From: Asaia bogorensis
GTDB taxonomy: Bacteria > Pseudomonadota > Alphaproteobacteria > Acetobacterales > Acetobacteraceae
Assembly (NCBI RefSeq): GCF_900465345.1
Contig: NZ_UEGO01000033.1
Location: 1-64,000 of the forward strand
DNA length: 64,000 nucleotides
Reading direction: 5' to 3'
Shown: piece after piece, positions 1-8,877 of the stretch
Position numbering within the stretch: the stretch's first letter is position 1
Layout of the letters: each line of letters begins with the position of its first letter
Made by a program: the position numbers and the translations under genes
The notes under the pieces: generated by a model
What the model was told of the DNA's origin: nothing
The model's input: the letters and a program-made list of their open reading frames with translations, nothing else
Database searches by the model: none

Positions 1-195
1 ATGGCCACAGCCTACGCCACGATCAAGGGCTTCGAGGTCATGCGCGCCCTACGCAAAGGGCAGGCCCGGCCGTGGTGCCTGCAGCCAGGGATCAAGGGAG
101 AGGTGCGTCTGATCGAAAGATCATTTGGTATTGGCCCCACGGCCATGACCGAGGCCATGGACATGCTCAATCAGCATTTCGCCGATGCGGCCTGA
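1..195 (+). CDS. IS6-family transposase, C-terminal fragment
   Basis: The 64 residues visible match the C-terminal tail of IS6-family DDE transposases: the block IKGFEVMRALRKGQA followed by RLIERSFGIG and a closing helix. The ATG at base 1 is an internal methionine in a longer frame that starts outside the window, not the true start. The DDE catalytic residues lie upstream and cannot be checked. The stop codon at 193-195 sits about 40 bp before the terminal repeat, the normal spacing in this family. Family assignment is firm; activity is unknown. Confidence 0.85.
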   Translation: MATAYATIKGFEVMRALRKGQARPWCLQPGIKGEVRLIERSFGIGPTAMTEAMDMLNQHFADAA

Positions 196-248
196 TCCCA
201 AAATAAGTGCGATGCCGCTCGGCGGTCCCGAAGGTTTGCAACAGAGCC
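1..248 (+). mobile_element. Right end of an IS6-family insertion sequence (partial)
   Basis: The element runs in from before the window. It holds the C-terminal coding end of a transposase and finishes with TTTGCAACAGAGCC at 235-248. That is the reverse complement of GGCTCTGTTGCAAA, the 14-bp terminal inverted repeat typical of IS6-family elements such as IS6100. The host sequence therefore begins at about 249. IS6 elements make 8-bp target duplications, so 249-256 should be repeated at the unseen left end if this copy is simple. Whether the copy is complete cannot be judged from here. Confidence 0.85.
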
Positions 249-630
249 CTCATGCCCAATGCCCATGAACGTTACAAGAACGCAATCGGAACGACCTTCG
301 TTGAAATGAACGACGATATCATCACTATCGAAGAAAATTCTAGACGTCATTTCTGGACTCCGAGGAAGAATTATATGATAAATAACATCTATATTTATAT
401 TATGTTATTTTTTTACTTGTGTATCCACATATTATTGCATGAAATCGGATATCATCGCCTCCGACAGGCCCACCACTCGCACCGCCCGATTGTTGGGAGT
501 TGACCCCTCCCGACCAACATGAAGCCGTTGTCATCTCAGGTCATCTCTCCCGCATGACGCTGCACACTGTCGCACAGGTCAGAGCCTTGCGATCCTCAGG
601 TTCGATATCCCGACAGTGAGAGAATGCATC
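249..630. other. Intergenic stretch after the IS6 end, with an AT-rich core
   Basis: No convincing gene is seen. A strongly AT-rich block at about 360-440, with runs such as TATATTTATATTATG, stands out from the GC-rich surroundings. An open frame of 98 codons (207-503) crosses the IS terminal repeat and this block; its composition looks accidental. The segment before 631 must hold the promoter of the three-gene operon that follows, but I could not pick a credible -35/-10 pair. Confidence 0.5.
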
Positions 631-1194
631 ATGCCCACCACTCCCGCTCAAAGACCTTGGCGTTACGCCCTGACCGATCTCACCGGACTGCTGTTTGCCG
701 CGCTCTGGAGTATGAGAGGTCTTGCCGCCCTTGGAATTGCCCCGTCTCATGGACTGATCATCACAGTCTCAATCTCCCTGCCGCTGGCTTGGGGGTTCCT
801 CAGAAGAGACATCACACATCATGACCCCGAGATCGTTCACGATCATCAACTGGCTCGCCGCACGCGTCGGGCGCGAGTCGTTCTTCTCGTTGCGGCAGGT
901 ATGGTTCTGTCGGCCGTCCATCGGCCTGACCTGATGCTTGTTGTCGCAGGCCTCGTTATCGGCGCCTCCTACCTGCCTCTGGGACGTGCCATGCATGAGC
1001 CTGTGCATATCTATACGGGTGTTGGCATTCTCTTTGTGACTGCGGCCTCTCTCTTCCTGAATCAACCGCTTCACAGTGTCGTCGCCGGGCTCGGCACAGC
1101 CAGTGCCTGCTGGGTGGGTGCGTTATGTCGGCTTATGCGCAGCAGGCAGATCAGCTCTTCTGGCGCCGAGGCCCCAATCCGTACCATTGCCTGA
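631..1194 (+). CDS. Six-helix integral membrane protein, function unknown
   Basis: A 187-residue protein of about six hydrophobic segments: two in the N-terminal third, then a short charged cytoplasmic stretch (roughly residues 60-75, HDPEIVHDHQLARRTRR), then four more to the C-terminus. I do not recognise a family. The start is set at ATG 631 because GAGAGA lies about 8 bases upstream; an earlier GTG at 616 in the same frame is less well placed. It precedes the histidine kinase gene by 40 bp on the same strand, so the three genes look like one operon. It may be the input or the output partner of that two-component system, which is inference only. Confidence 0.6.
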   Translation: MPTTPAQRPWRYALTDLTGLLFAALWSMRGLAALGIAPSHGLIITVSISLPLAWGFLRRDITHHDPEIVHDHQLARRTRRARVVLLVAAGMVLSAVHRPDLMLVVAGLVIGASYLPLGRAMHEPVHIYTGVGILFVTAASLFLNQPLHSVVAGLGTASACWVGALCRLMRSRQISSSGAEAPIRTIA

Positions 1195-1234
1195 TTCCAT
1201 ACCTTCCCTCCCCGCGTCAGACCAAGGCCCCGTC

Positions 1235-2254
1235 ATGCCTACCACCCTCGGCCCCCGCTCCCGTATCGTGTTTCGCCGCAGCATCTCGGGCATTTATCTG
1301 CTTCTCTACCCGCTCCCCTGGCTCGCTCAGGGGACCACTCTTGCTGGCATTGCCGCATTCATTGCCGGTGCCACCGTTTTTCTTGTCCTGCCTTTCATGC
1401 CGGGCAGGCTCGCCATGCCAATCGCGTTTCGTGCCGTAACCTATGCGGTGATCGGAATATTGCTTATCCCGTTCCAAGGTTATTGGGGCGTGTTTTTCAT
1501 CTCGGCCGTCGCAACATGTGGTGCAATCCACAACCGACGGCTCGGCCTGTGCCTGATGATCGCCCTTCTGACCGTATGCGCGGCATTGGCCTGGTTTGCC
1601 TATCAGGATCTCATCGGCTGCCTGATCACCATCATTGTCGCCATCGGCACCTTTGCCACCATGACCCTCTCGATGGAACTCCACCAAAGAAACGAAGCCT
1701 TGGCTGCAGCACAGGAGGAGATACGTTCGCTCACATTGGTGGCCGAGCGCGAGCGCCTGGCCAGAGACCTGCACGACACTCTTGGCCAGTCCCTGACACT
1801 GATTGCTCTCAAGACCGATCTGGCACGCCGCCACCTGCCTCATGCTCCCAATGACGCAGAGAACGAGCTCAACGAGATTGGTCAGAAGGCACGTGACGCC
1901 CTGGCGGAAACACGCCTGGTCGTCTCGGATATGCGCATCGCATCGCTTGGCGACGAACTCGCATCGGGCGTGAGGGCGCTGCGTGACGCCGGGATAACGA
2001 CGGAAATCAGGGGCGGGCCGGAATTGATGCCTGCACATGCAGAAGCTGTGCTTGCACTCACCTTGCGCGAGGCCCTGACAAACATCCTGCGCCACGCCCA
2101 TGCCGGGTCTTGTCATATCGAATTCAGACAGCTCGCCTCAGGGGCAACGCAGCTTGTTGTCGCCGACCGAAAGGCTCACCCCACATCCGGCAATATTTTG
2201 TTATCATTTCGTGAAGGGAATGGTATAACCGGGATGCGCAGGCGGCTTTCCTAG
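1235..2254 (+). CDS. DesK/NarX-type sensor histidine kinase, truncated by an in-frame amber codon
   Basis: Membrane sensor kinase of 339 residues. The N-terminal 145 residues carry four to five hydrophobic helices, then a dimerisation helix with the HisKA_3 H-box ERERLARDLHDTLGQ, phosphoacceptor His180. The ATPase domain shows an N-box (LREALTNILRHAHA) and a G-box (GNGITGMRRRL). The start at 1235 has AAGG 7 bases upstream. TAG at 2252-2254 stops translation just after the G-box. The same frame stays open for 24 more codons encoding the expected last strands (IDGKLVFTHRPDGLTLII) and ends at 2329 in an ATGA overlap with the response regulator. The ancestral gene was therefore about 364 codons, and this copy is a recent nonsense mutant, a read-through gene or a sequencing error. 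Confidence 0.8.
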   Translation: MPTTLGPRSRIVFRRSISGIYLLLYPLPWLAQGTTLAGIAAFIAGATVFLVLPFMPGRLAMPIAFRAVTYAVIGILLIPFQGYWGVFFISAVATCGAIHNRRLGLCLMIALLTVCAALAWFAYQDLIGCLITIIVAIGTFATMTLSMELHQRNEALAAAQEEIRSLTLVAERERLARDLHDTLGQSLTLIALKTDLARRHLPHAPNDAENELNEIGQKARDALAETRLVVSDMRIASLGDELASGVRALRDAGITTEIRGGPELMPAHAEAVLALTLREALTNILRHAHAGSCHIEFRQLASGATQLVVADRKAHPTSGNILLSFREGNGITGMRRRLS

Positions 2255-2325
2255 ATCGATGGCAAGCTTGTCTTCACCCACCGACCCGATGGCCTGACAC
2301 TCATCATCACCCTTGGAGATCTGCA

Positions 2326-2940
2326 ATGAGGCAAAAGCTGCGCCTCGTCCTGGCTGAAGACCAGGCCATGTTGCGCGACGCTTTTGAGGCGCTTCTGTCG
2401 ATGGAACCCGATTTCGAAATCGTGGGCAAAGCCGCCAATGGCCCTGAAGCGCTCGCGCTGACACGAGCCGAACGACCTGACATTCTTCTGACCGATATCG
2501 AAATGCCGGGAATGAGCGGCATTGAACTGGCGGAAACCCTCCAGGCCGAAAAAGCCAGGAGTGTTGTTGTCATCGTCACCACATTCTCACGGGCGGGCTA
2601 TATGAAGCGGGCGCTCAACGCCGGAGTGCGTGGTTATCTTCTCAAGGATGCCCCCTTGAGTGAACTCGCCGGTGCTTTGCGTAATGTTGGACGTGGAGGG
2701 CGCGCCATTGATCCAGCCCTTGCGCAACAGGTCTGGGATGCCGCCCATGACCCGCTGAACTCGCGCGATCGCGCAATCCTGCGTCTGGTTGAGTCCGGTC
2801 GCTCCAGCGAGCAGATCGCAACATTCTTCGAGCTTACGCCCGGCACACTGCGCAACTGCTTTTCCGACATCATCCAGAAAATCGGCGCTCGCAACCGTAT
2901 CGAGGCAAGCCGCATCGCGAGGCAGAATGGCTGGCTCTGA
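2326..2940 (+). CDS. LuxR/NarL-family response regulator (DesR-like)
   Basis: DNA-binding regulator of 204 residues. The receiver domain has the acidic pair E11-D12, phosphoacceptor D57 (LLTDIEMPG) and the conserved Lys in YLLKDAPL. A C-terminal helix-turn-helix (about 143-200, LNSRDRAILRLVESGRSSEQIA) matches the LuxR output domain, though the recognition helix TPGTLRNCFSDIIQKIGA is a variant. Its ATG overlaps the ancestral end of the kinase frame (ATGA), so the pair was translationally coupled; with the premature amber codon in the kinase the coupling distance becomes 71 bases. Its stop codon abuts the stop of the convergent glycosyltransferase gene. Confidence 0.85.
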   Translation: MRQKLRLVLAEDQAMLRDAFEALLSMEPDFEIVGKAANGPEALALTRAERPDILLTDIEMPGMSGIELAETLQAEKARSVVVIVTTFSRAGYMKRALNAGVRGYLLKDAPLSELAGALRNVGRGGRAIDPALAQQVWDAAHDPLNSRDRAILRLVESGRSSEQIATFFELTPGTLRNCFSDIIQKIGARNRIEASRIARQNGWL

Positions 2941-4098
2941 TCAGCTCAGCAATGCCACCACGCGGGCCAGAACTTTCTTCTCATCATAAAGCTGCACAGC
3001 GCGCGCCCGACCAGCCTGCCCCATGATCGTCCGTAACGCAGGGTTTTTCACCAGCTGAACAAGTGCATCGGCAAGGGGTGCTGCCAGACCGGGAGGCACC
3101 AGAAAGCCGGTCTCGCCGTGCACCACCTGCTCATTCGGCCCACGTATATCGGTTGCCACTACCGGCAGACCACTCAGCATGGCCTCGATCACAGACATGG
3201 GCAGCCCCTCGAAGTGGCTGGGCAGGGCAAAGATATCGGCTGCGGCCAGCAGGCGGGACGTATCGCTCCGGTAGCCAAGAAGGCGCAACCGGTTACCCAG
3301 AACTTTTGCAGCCTCCGCAAATTCGGCTGCCATGCTATCGCCGTGATCGGAGGCGAGACGCTCTCCCACGATGAGGAGAACGGCATCAGGCACGGCGGCC
3401 ATCGCGCGCAGCAATTCAGGATATCCCTTGTGGCGCACGATGCGAGACACCGCGATGACCACTATCTGCGTATCATCAAGATCAAGCGCCTGACGACATT
3501 CCCGCCTCACCGACTCATCAGGACGATAAAGCTGCGGATCACGGCCATTACCAACGCCCTTTGGCCAGGGATGAATACGCAGACGGCGGGCATCGCGTGC
3601 CTCGGCCTGTGAGACTGTCATATAGCGGTCAGTTACCTGCCCCGCCAGCCACTCAAGGGCAAAAGACAACCCTCGTCGTCTCCACGATCCGGGCTGATTG
3701 AACAGGTAGCCGTGGCAGGTATAGGCAATGACAGGTACGTCGCACCACCAGGCCGCCATACGGGCCAGAAAACCGCTGATTGGCATATGACCATGCACAA
3801 GGTCTGGCCGGGTGCGCCTGATGAGGCGGATGATGGCTTTGAGCGCGCGCCATTGCGCAAACGGCGAATAGGACCGCGCCATCGGCAGCGGATGCACGAC
3901 AAAGCCGTCAGCCCGGACGGACGACAGGTGTTCTCCCTCGGCACAGCCTCCTTCAACGTCGTGGCCGGCATCGCGCAAGGCACGCATGAGGGGGTGGATA
4001 AACTGCCTCATGGCGAAATCAACATTGGTGATTTCGAGAATACGCAGTTTCTCGCGACTGCCGGGCTGGGGATTCCCGGATGAGCGGCGTTTTCTCAT
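2941..4098 (-). CDS. Family 4 glycosyltransferase
   Basis: A 385-residue retaining GT-B glycosyltransferase. The N-terminal Rossmann half has DLVHGHMPISG and the His/Tyr-rich acceptor region. The C-terminal GT4 half has VSRIVRHKGYPELL and the donor-binding motif FEGLPMSVIEAMLSGLPVVAT, with the two Glu residues of the EX7E signature. It probably adds a sugar to a surface polysaccharide or lipid-linked glycan; donor and acceptor cannot be read from sequence. It overlaps the upstream heparinase-like gene by ATGA, so the two are coupled in the rsmB-rpe-heparinase-GT operon. Confidence 0.87.
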   Translation of the reverse strand: MRKRRSSGNPQPGSREKLRILEITNVDFAMRQFIHPLMRALRDAGHDVEGGCAEGEHLSSVRADGFVVHPLPMARSYSPFAQWRALKAIIRLIRRTRPDLVHGHMPISGFLARMAAWWCDVPVIAYTCHGYLFNQPGSWRRRGLSFALEWLAGQVTDRYMTVSQAEARDARRLRIHPWPKGVGNGRDPQLYRPDESVRRECRQALDLDDTQIVVIAVSRIVRHKGYPELLRAMAAVPDAVLLIVGERLASDHGDSMAAEFAEAAKVLGNRLRLLGYRSDTSRLLAAADIFALPSHFEGLPMSVIEAMLSGLPVVATDIRGPNEQVVHGETGFLVPPGLAAPLADALVQLVKNPALRTIMGQAGRARAVQLYDEKKVLARVVALLS

Positions 4099-5927
4099 TC
4101 TGGCACGCGCTCCATCACCCAGTGTACGACCTGGCGCACCGTTCTTTGTTCGGAAAGTTGCGCAGGAGCCGAAGGTTGAGACACATCACCGACCAGAGCC
4201 GCGCTCTCTGGTCCGTGCGCTGAACCTGAAACTGTCGAGCCTGCGCTCTCCTCCGCTGAAGGATTTGCGGTCTCCTCAGAAGAACGGACATCTTCACTTG
4301 CCGCGCTTACCGGGGCCTCCGCATCGGCTACACCGCGATCCTCTGAAGCCTTCCCGGGTACTGCCTCGTCTTCGGTGCTCGATGTCACAGGGCGAACCAC
4401 AATCTGGAGACTGGAGACCGGCTTCTCCCCACCGGCATAGACACTCTTCTCCAGAGATAATCCACCGCCTTCCTGTCGAAAGCGCCAGATCATACCTCCA
4501 GCATGCATCAACACCTCGTCGCCATCAGGTGCCAGTTCGGCGTTTACGGTTGGATGCAGATGAAAACGCAAGGCAAAAGCCACACTGCGCTCGCCTTCCA
4601 CACACTCTTCACCCCTCAGATCCTCACCCGTTGGGCCGAGATAAAGGCGTCTGCGCCAGTGAATGCCGAAACCTGGATACCAGCCATCATGCTGTGCATC
4701 GATCCAGTGTGAGCCATCCTGGCTCTGATGGTTGAATGTGACATGAGCGGGCCGACGCGTAATCGTGCCATCCGTGGCAATGTCGCAGCACGAGGTGTTT
4801 TCTACAACAAGAGAGGAATGGGCCGCCGTCTGGCGCAGGGCCCGCTTCCACACACCTGTAATTGCCCCGCCACAGTTCACGAAAAGCCGCTGCCGCGCAT
4901 AGGAGAACTCGATAGCGAGCGGCGCCGCATGTGCATTCCTGTCATATCCGGGCGCAGGCGTCGCCCCACCGTCGATGAAAAGCAACGCCTTGCCCGCGCT
5001 GATACGCCAGAACGCCCCGTCAGGCATGGCGGAGGCCAGCAATCTCTGACGCGCCCCATACTGGATGATCCTGTCAATCTGACGATCATCCCCCTCCTTG
5101 CTTCCGTGAAACAGAGCCAGCCGCCCATCGCCATGCCGCAGGGCCCGCAAAACCGGGCACAGACGCGCAAGGGCGTTCTGAACGGATTCTGAAGGCGTCA
5201 TCTGGGCCATACGCATGAAAACGCTTATCTCGGCCAGTTCGCGTGTCGCCTCCATCTGGGCCAGGGGGCTGCGCTCGCGCAAGGTACCATCGGGAAGAAT
5301 CTGGCGAGTGATTTCCTGATCAAGATAGCGATGAAAACGCTGGAGAAATCCAGTTTGCGACGGTATGGCGGCTGCAACGGTCAGCAATCCCTTGAGGGCC
5401 GTGAAATTCCGCCATTCCTGCGCCTCAAGTGGCAACATGATAGAGACCAGGCGCCCTTCAACCAGGAGCCGGTCCATCAATCTCTGTCTGAACGCCTCAC
5501 TGGCCGACGCGGCAAAGAAATCGAAATGACCCAGCCAGGATGCCAGACGCGCGCCTGTTGCCGGCGCGTTGAGGACGAGAGGGTCGATAGGCGGCTGGTC
5601 GAGCCAGCTACTGACGATGGAACGAGCATAAAGACGCGCCTCATCGCTGCCGAGGGCACGCAGATCACGCAGCCAAGTAAACCCCTGTAGCCAGTCGCGG
5701 GTCGCGGGGGCAAGATCGGCATATTCCCAGTCATTGACCCGCAGCGGGATAAGGCGTCCTTCAAAACGTGCAGTGCCACTGACAAGCAGGGCACCATGAT
5801 CGGCATTGCCGGGCCAGATATCGCGAATGGCGTGCACAGGCCTGTCAGGTGCACGCGCAAGACCCGGCACGCTCGATGGCAGTCGGGCAAATGAAAGACG
5901 AGCCTCACGCGCCCAGCGTCCGAGCAT
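4095..5927 (-). CDS. Heparinase II/III-family protein with a long acidic tail insert
   Basis: A 610-residue protein of the heparinase II/III-like family: an alpha-helical toroid (about 1-290), then a beta-sandwich region (about 300-515) with AHSSLVVENTS and HDGWYPGFGIHWRRRLYL. Family members are polysaccharide lyases or bacterial cell-surface glycan enzymes. In alphaproteobacteria a copy often lies beside rsmB and rpe, as here. No signal peptide is visible. Residues about 512-594 form a low-complexity Glu/Ser/Ala/Asp-rich segment, after which a short strand-like end (RTVRQVVHWVMERVPE) resumes; this looks like an insert before the last strand. The stop overlaps the start of the glycosyltransferase gene, and rpe lies 27 bp upstream. 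Confidence 0.8.
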   Translation of the reverse strand: MLGRWAREARLSFARLPSSVPGLARAPDRPVHAIRDIWPGNADHGALLVSGTARFEGRLIPLRVNDWEYADLAPATRDWLQGFTWLRDLRALGSDEARLYARSIVSSWLDQPPIDPLVLNAPATGARLASWLGHFDFFAASASEAFRQRLMDRLLVEGRLVSIMLPLEAQEWRNFTALKGLLTVAAAIPSQTGFLQRFHRYLDQEITRQILPDGTLRERSPLAQMEATRELAEISVFMRMAQMTPSESVQNALARLCPVLRALRHGDGRLALFHGSKEGDDRQIDRIIQYGARQRLLASAMPDGAFWRISAGKALLFIDGGATPAPGYDRNAHAAPLAIEFSYARQRLFVNCGGAITGVWKRALRQTAAHSSLVVENTSCCDIATDGTITRRPAHVTFNHQSQDGSHWIDAQHDGWYPGFGIHWRRRLYLGPTGEDLRGEECVEGERSVAFALRFHLHPTVNAELAPDGDEVLMHAGGMIWRFRQEGGGLSLEKSVYAGGEKPVSSLQIVVRPVTSSTEDEAVPGKASEDRGVADAEAPVSAASEDVRSSEETANPSAEESAGSTVSGSAHGPESAALVGDVSQPSAPAQLSEQRTVRQVVHWVMERVPE

Positions 5928-5954
5928 ACCGATCAGCTCCTTTTGGTCAGGATG

Positions 5955-6629
5955 TCAGGACAGGCTTCCCGCCTGTCTCAAAGAATTGATTGCAGCAGCA
6001 TAATCATCCTGACCGTAGATGGAAGTCCCCGCGACCATCATATCCGCACCGGCACCCGTCGCAAGCGGCGCGGTGGCCAAGTCAATGCCGCCATCGACGC
6101 CGATACGAATATCCCGTCCCGTGGCGTCAGCCATCTGGCGCAGCTTGCGAATCTTGGGGACCTGGCTTTCCAGGAACTTCTGCCCCCCGAAACCAGGATT
6201 GACAGTCATGACCAGAATGATGTCGACGAGATCGAGCAGATATTCGAGCGCTTCGGGCGGCGTGCCGGGGCAGATGGCAATGCCGGGCTTCTTGCCGAGG
6301 GCGCGAATATGCTGAAGCGTGCGATGCACGTGCGGGTTATTTTCCACATGGACATGAATATGGTCCGCACCGGCCTTGGCGAAGGCCTCAATGAAGGCAT
6401 CGGCCGGTTCGATCATCAGATGCACGTCAAAGGGCCTGTCGGTACGATTGCGCAGTGCTGCCACCATGCCAGGGCCGAATGTCATGTTGGGCACGAAATG
6501 CCCGTCCATCACATCCAGATGCAGCCAGTCGGCCCCATCGCGCACCACGGCTTCAACTTCCTCGCCCATACGCGCAAAATCGGCGCTGAGAATGCTCGGT
6601 GCAATCAGGGGCGTTTTCAACTGGGGCAT
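5955..6629 (-). CDS. rpe: Ribulose-phosphate 3-epimerase
   Basis: A 224-residue TIM-barrel enzyme interconverting D-ribulose 5-phosphate and D-xylulose 5-phosphate in the pentose phosphate pathway, the main sugar route in acetic acid bacteria. Visible motifs are IAPSILSADFARMGEE at the N-terminus, the metal-binding DWLHLDVMDGHFVPNMT, HLMIEPAD, VMTVNPGFGGQKF and GVDGGI near the C-terminal phosphate site. The start at 6629 (MPQLKTPL) has an AGAAGG ribosome site just upstream; a longer frame reaching 6779 is not needed. It lies 89 bp after rsmB and 27 bp before the heparinase-like gene. Confidence 0.96.
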   Translation of the reverse strand: MPQLKTPLIAPSILSADFARMGEEVEAVVRDGADWLHLDVMDGHFVPNMTFGPGMVAALRNRTDRPFDVHLMIEPADAFIEAFAKAGADHIHVHVENNPHVHRTLQHIRALGKKPGIAICPGTPPEALEYLLDLVDIILVMTVNPGFGGQKFLESQVPKIRKLRQMADATGRDIRIGVDGGIDLATAPLATGAGADMMVAGTSIYGQDDYAAAINSLRQAGSLS

Positions 6630-6718
6630 CGTTCTACCTTCTCTCTGTGTCGATCGTTCCGTAGCAGGCCACTCAACTGGCGCCGCCCGAAAGGGCGACG
6701 CTCTCTGACCGGTCCATC

Positions 6719-7981
6719 TCAGGCCGTCTTGCGCAGCCTTGCAGCGAAAAAGCCATCCATACCGCCCTGCTCGGCCCACATGCCGGGATGCGTGCGGAAT
6801 GTTCCCTGTTTTGTGAGTGCCTCGGGCATGGTCGCGAGCTCTTCAGCCGTAAAAGGCTCAAGCACCCAGCCGCGTTTGACCGCTGCTGCCACGCGCTGAG
6901 GACCTTCCTCATCCTGAAGGGAGCAAACAGCGTAAAGCAGGATGCCGCCCGGCTTGAGCATGGCACCAGCGGCATCGATCAGGCGATCCTGATCCTTCGC
7001 AAGCGCCAGCACATCACGCGGGCGTTTCACCCACAGGACGTCCGGATGACGGCGCAATGTTCCCGTCGCAGAGCACGGCGCATCGAGCAGAACCGCGTCC
7101 ACTTTCTCTTCTGGCTGCCATTGCAGGGCATCGGCGACAACCACTTCGGCATCGAGCCTTAGGCGCTCGAGATTCTGCTTGAGGCGCCTGGCGCGGGTTT
7201 CCTCGCGTTCGACTGCATAGACCTTGGCCCCGGCCACAGCCAGCTGGGCTGTCTTGCCACCCGGTGCCGCGCAAAGATCGACAACGCTCTGTCCCGGCGA
7301 GATATTCAGCAGTCGCGCTGGCATGGTGGCAGCCGCATCCTGAACCCAGAACGCGCCTTCCTCGAAGCCTTCAAGCTCCGTCACCCGCGTCCCCGGTGCG
7401 AAACGAACACTGCCATTAGGCATCATTTCCCCGCCTTCCGGCGCCATAGCGCCCGGTTTCAGGGTCAGGTCGATCGGCGCCTCGCGATGCAGCCCGGCCG
7501 CGATATCGCGAGCCCGGTGCCCCCAGGCCGTCCAGAGCCAGGCCGGAACATCAAGCCGATCGGCATCAAGGCCCTCGGCCAGCTCGTCACCATCGCGCGC
7601 CACACGACGCAGCACGGCATTGGCAAGCCCGGCGAAAGGCGCCAGCCCACGACGACGCAGCAGGGAGACGATCGTACCCACGGCAGCATGAGGAGGGGTC
7701 TCGAGATGACGCAGCTGGGCCACGCCCATCAGCAACGCACAGCGCACGGGCGCAGGCGGCTCGCGACGAAGGAGCGGTTGCAGCAATTCGGTCATGCTGC
7801 CCATATGCCGCAGCACGGTGGCCGCAAGCCGGTGAGCGCTTGCACGATCCCTCGGATCGGTCAGCGGGCTGCGGTCGAGCGTCGTCTCCAGCATACGTCG
7901 ATGCTCGACGACACCGCAGACAATATCGAAAGCCAGATCGCGGGTCGGATCGGCGGGAATCTGAGAAGGTGCTTTGGACAT
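6719..7981 (-). CDS. rsmB: 16S rRNA (cytosine-967 C5)-methyltransferase RsmB
   Basis: A 420-residue protein. The N-terminal 130 residues form a NusB-like RNA-binding domain; the rest is an SAM-dependent Fmu/NOL1/NOP2 methyltransferase. The SAM site VDLCAAPGGKTAQL is present, as are the two cysteines of the mechanism: C303 in DAPCSATG and C353 in AVCSLQDEEG. It methylates C967 of 16S rRNA. It heads the minus-strand operon with rpe, the heparinase-like gene and the glycosyltransferase. About 70 bp separate it from the divergent PLP-protein gene, so that gap holds both promoters. Confidence 0.95.
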   Translation of the reverse strand: MSKAPSQIPADPTRDLAFDIVCGVVEHRRMLETTLDRSPLTDPRDRASAHRLAATVLRHMGSMTELLQPLLRREPPAPVRCALLMGVAQLRHLETPPHAAVGTIVSLLRRRGLAPFAGLANAVLRRVARDGDELAEGLDADRLDVPAWLWTAWGHRARDIAAGLHREAPIDLTLKPGAMAPEGGEMMPNGSVRFAPGTRVTELEGFEEGAFWVQDAAATMPARLLNISPGQSVVDLCAAPGGKTAQLAVAGAKVYAVEREETRARRLKQNLERLRLDAEVVVADALQWQPEEKVDAVLLDAPCSATGTLRRHPDVLWVKRPRDVLALAKDQDRLIDAAGAMLKPGGILLYAVCSLQDEEGPQRVAAAVKRGWVLEPFTAEELATMPEALTKQGTFRTHPGMWAEQGGMDGFFAARLRKTA

Positions 7982-8053
7982 TGCCTTGCCAATGGCATTT
8001 CGCGAAGCGCCGCGCTACCCCTTCGTGCATCTTAACAGCAATAACTTGCGGAT

Positions 8054-8737
8054 ATGGCCATGACAAACGACACGCTCTCCTCCCGTCTCGACCGGATTCG
8101 TGCGCGTATCAATGCCGCTTGCCTGACAGCCCAGCGCCCGAGGGACAGTGTTCAGCTCGTTGCCGTCAGCAAATTTCATCCGGCTGCCGCCATCGAGCAG
8201 GCTCTTGGAGCCGGGCAACGCCTGTTCGGCGAAAACCGCGTTCAGGAAGCCAGGGAGAAGTTCCCCGCCCTGCGCGAAACCTGGCCTGATTTGCGCCTTC
8301 ACATCATCGGTGGCCTGCAAACCAACAAGGCGCTGGACGCATGTCGCGTGGCCGATTGCATTGAATCCCTCGATCGACCTGGTCTGGCCAATGCCATCGC
8401 CCGGGCAGGTGACCGACTTGGCCGCCTGCCTGACCTGTTCGTTCAAGTCAACACAGGTGATGAGCCTCAGAAATCGGGTATCTCGCGTGAGGAGGCCGAT
8501 GCATTCATCACGCTGTGCAGGTCGCGTTTTGGCAACGTTGTGAAGGGACTGATGTGCATCCCCCCCGAGGATGAAGAACCAGCACCCCATTTTGCATACC
8601 TTGCGCAGCTGGCGCAGGCTCATGGTCTCGCAGAGTGCTCCATGGGCATGTCAGCCGATTTCGAAACCGCCATCGCTCACGGCGCAACACTCGTGCGCGT
8701 TGGGACCGCCATCTTCGGCAGCCGTCCCACAATCTGA
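8054..8737 (+). CDS. YggS/PROSC-family PLP-binding protein
   Basis: A 227-residue single-domain protein of the alanine-racemase-like fold (PLPBP/YggS), which buffers pyridoxal phosphate and affects vitamin B6 and amino-acid homeostasis. The PLP lysine lies in LVAVSKFHPA. FGENRVQEAREK, LHIIGGLQTNK, VNTGDEPQKSG and the C-terminal SMGMSADFETAIAHGATLVRVGTAIFG are all family landmarks. The start could be either ATG 8054 or ATG 8060. It is transcribed divergently from rsmB. Confidence 0.93.
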   Translation: MAMTNDTLSSRLDRIRARINAACLTAQRPRDSVQLVAVSKFHPAAAIEQALGAGQRLFGENRVQEAREKFPALRETWPDLRLHIIGGLQTNKALDACRVADCIESLDRPGLANAIARAGDRLGRLPDLFVQVNTGDEPQKSGISREEADAFITLCRSRFGNVVKGLMCIPPEDEEPAPHFAYLAQLAQAHGLAECSMGMSADFETAIAHGATLVRVGTAIFGSRPTI

Positions 8738-8877
8738 TTTCGGCTACGCCATGCTTGCGGCGACAGGACGAATGATCGTATGGCAGGCTTTATGTCAGTG
8801 ATCGCTCACATCTATGTGTATCACGCAACGTATTTGCCCCCGTGCTTGCCTCGCGCTTGCCATGAGATGGAACAGAA

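Noticed and set aside
207-503. A 98-codon frame running through the IS6 terminal repeat
   Set aside because: It starts inside the insertion sequence and ends in AT-rich DNA; composition is accidental.
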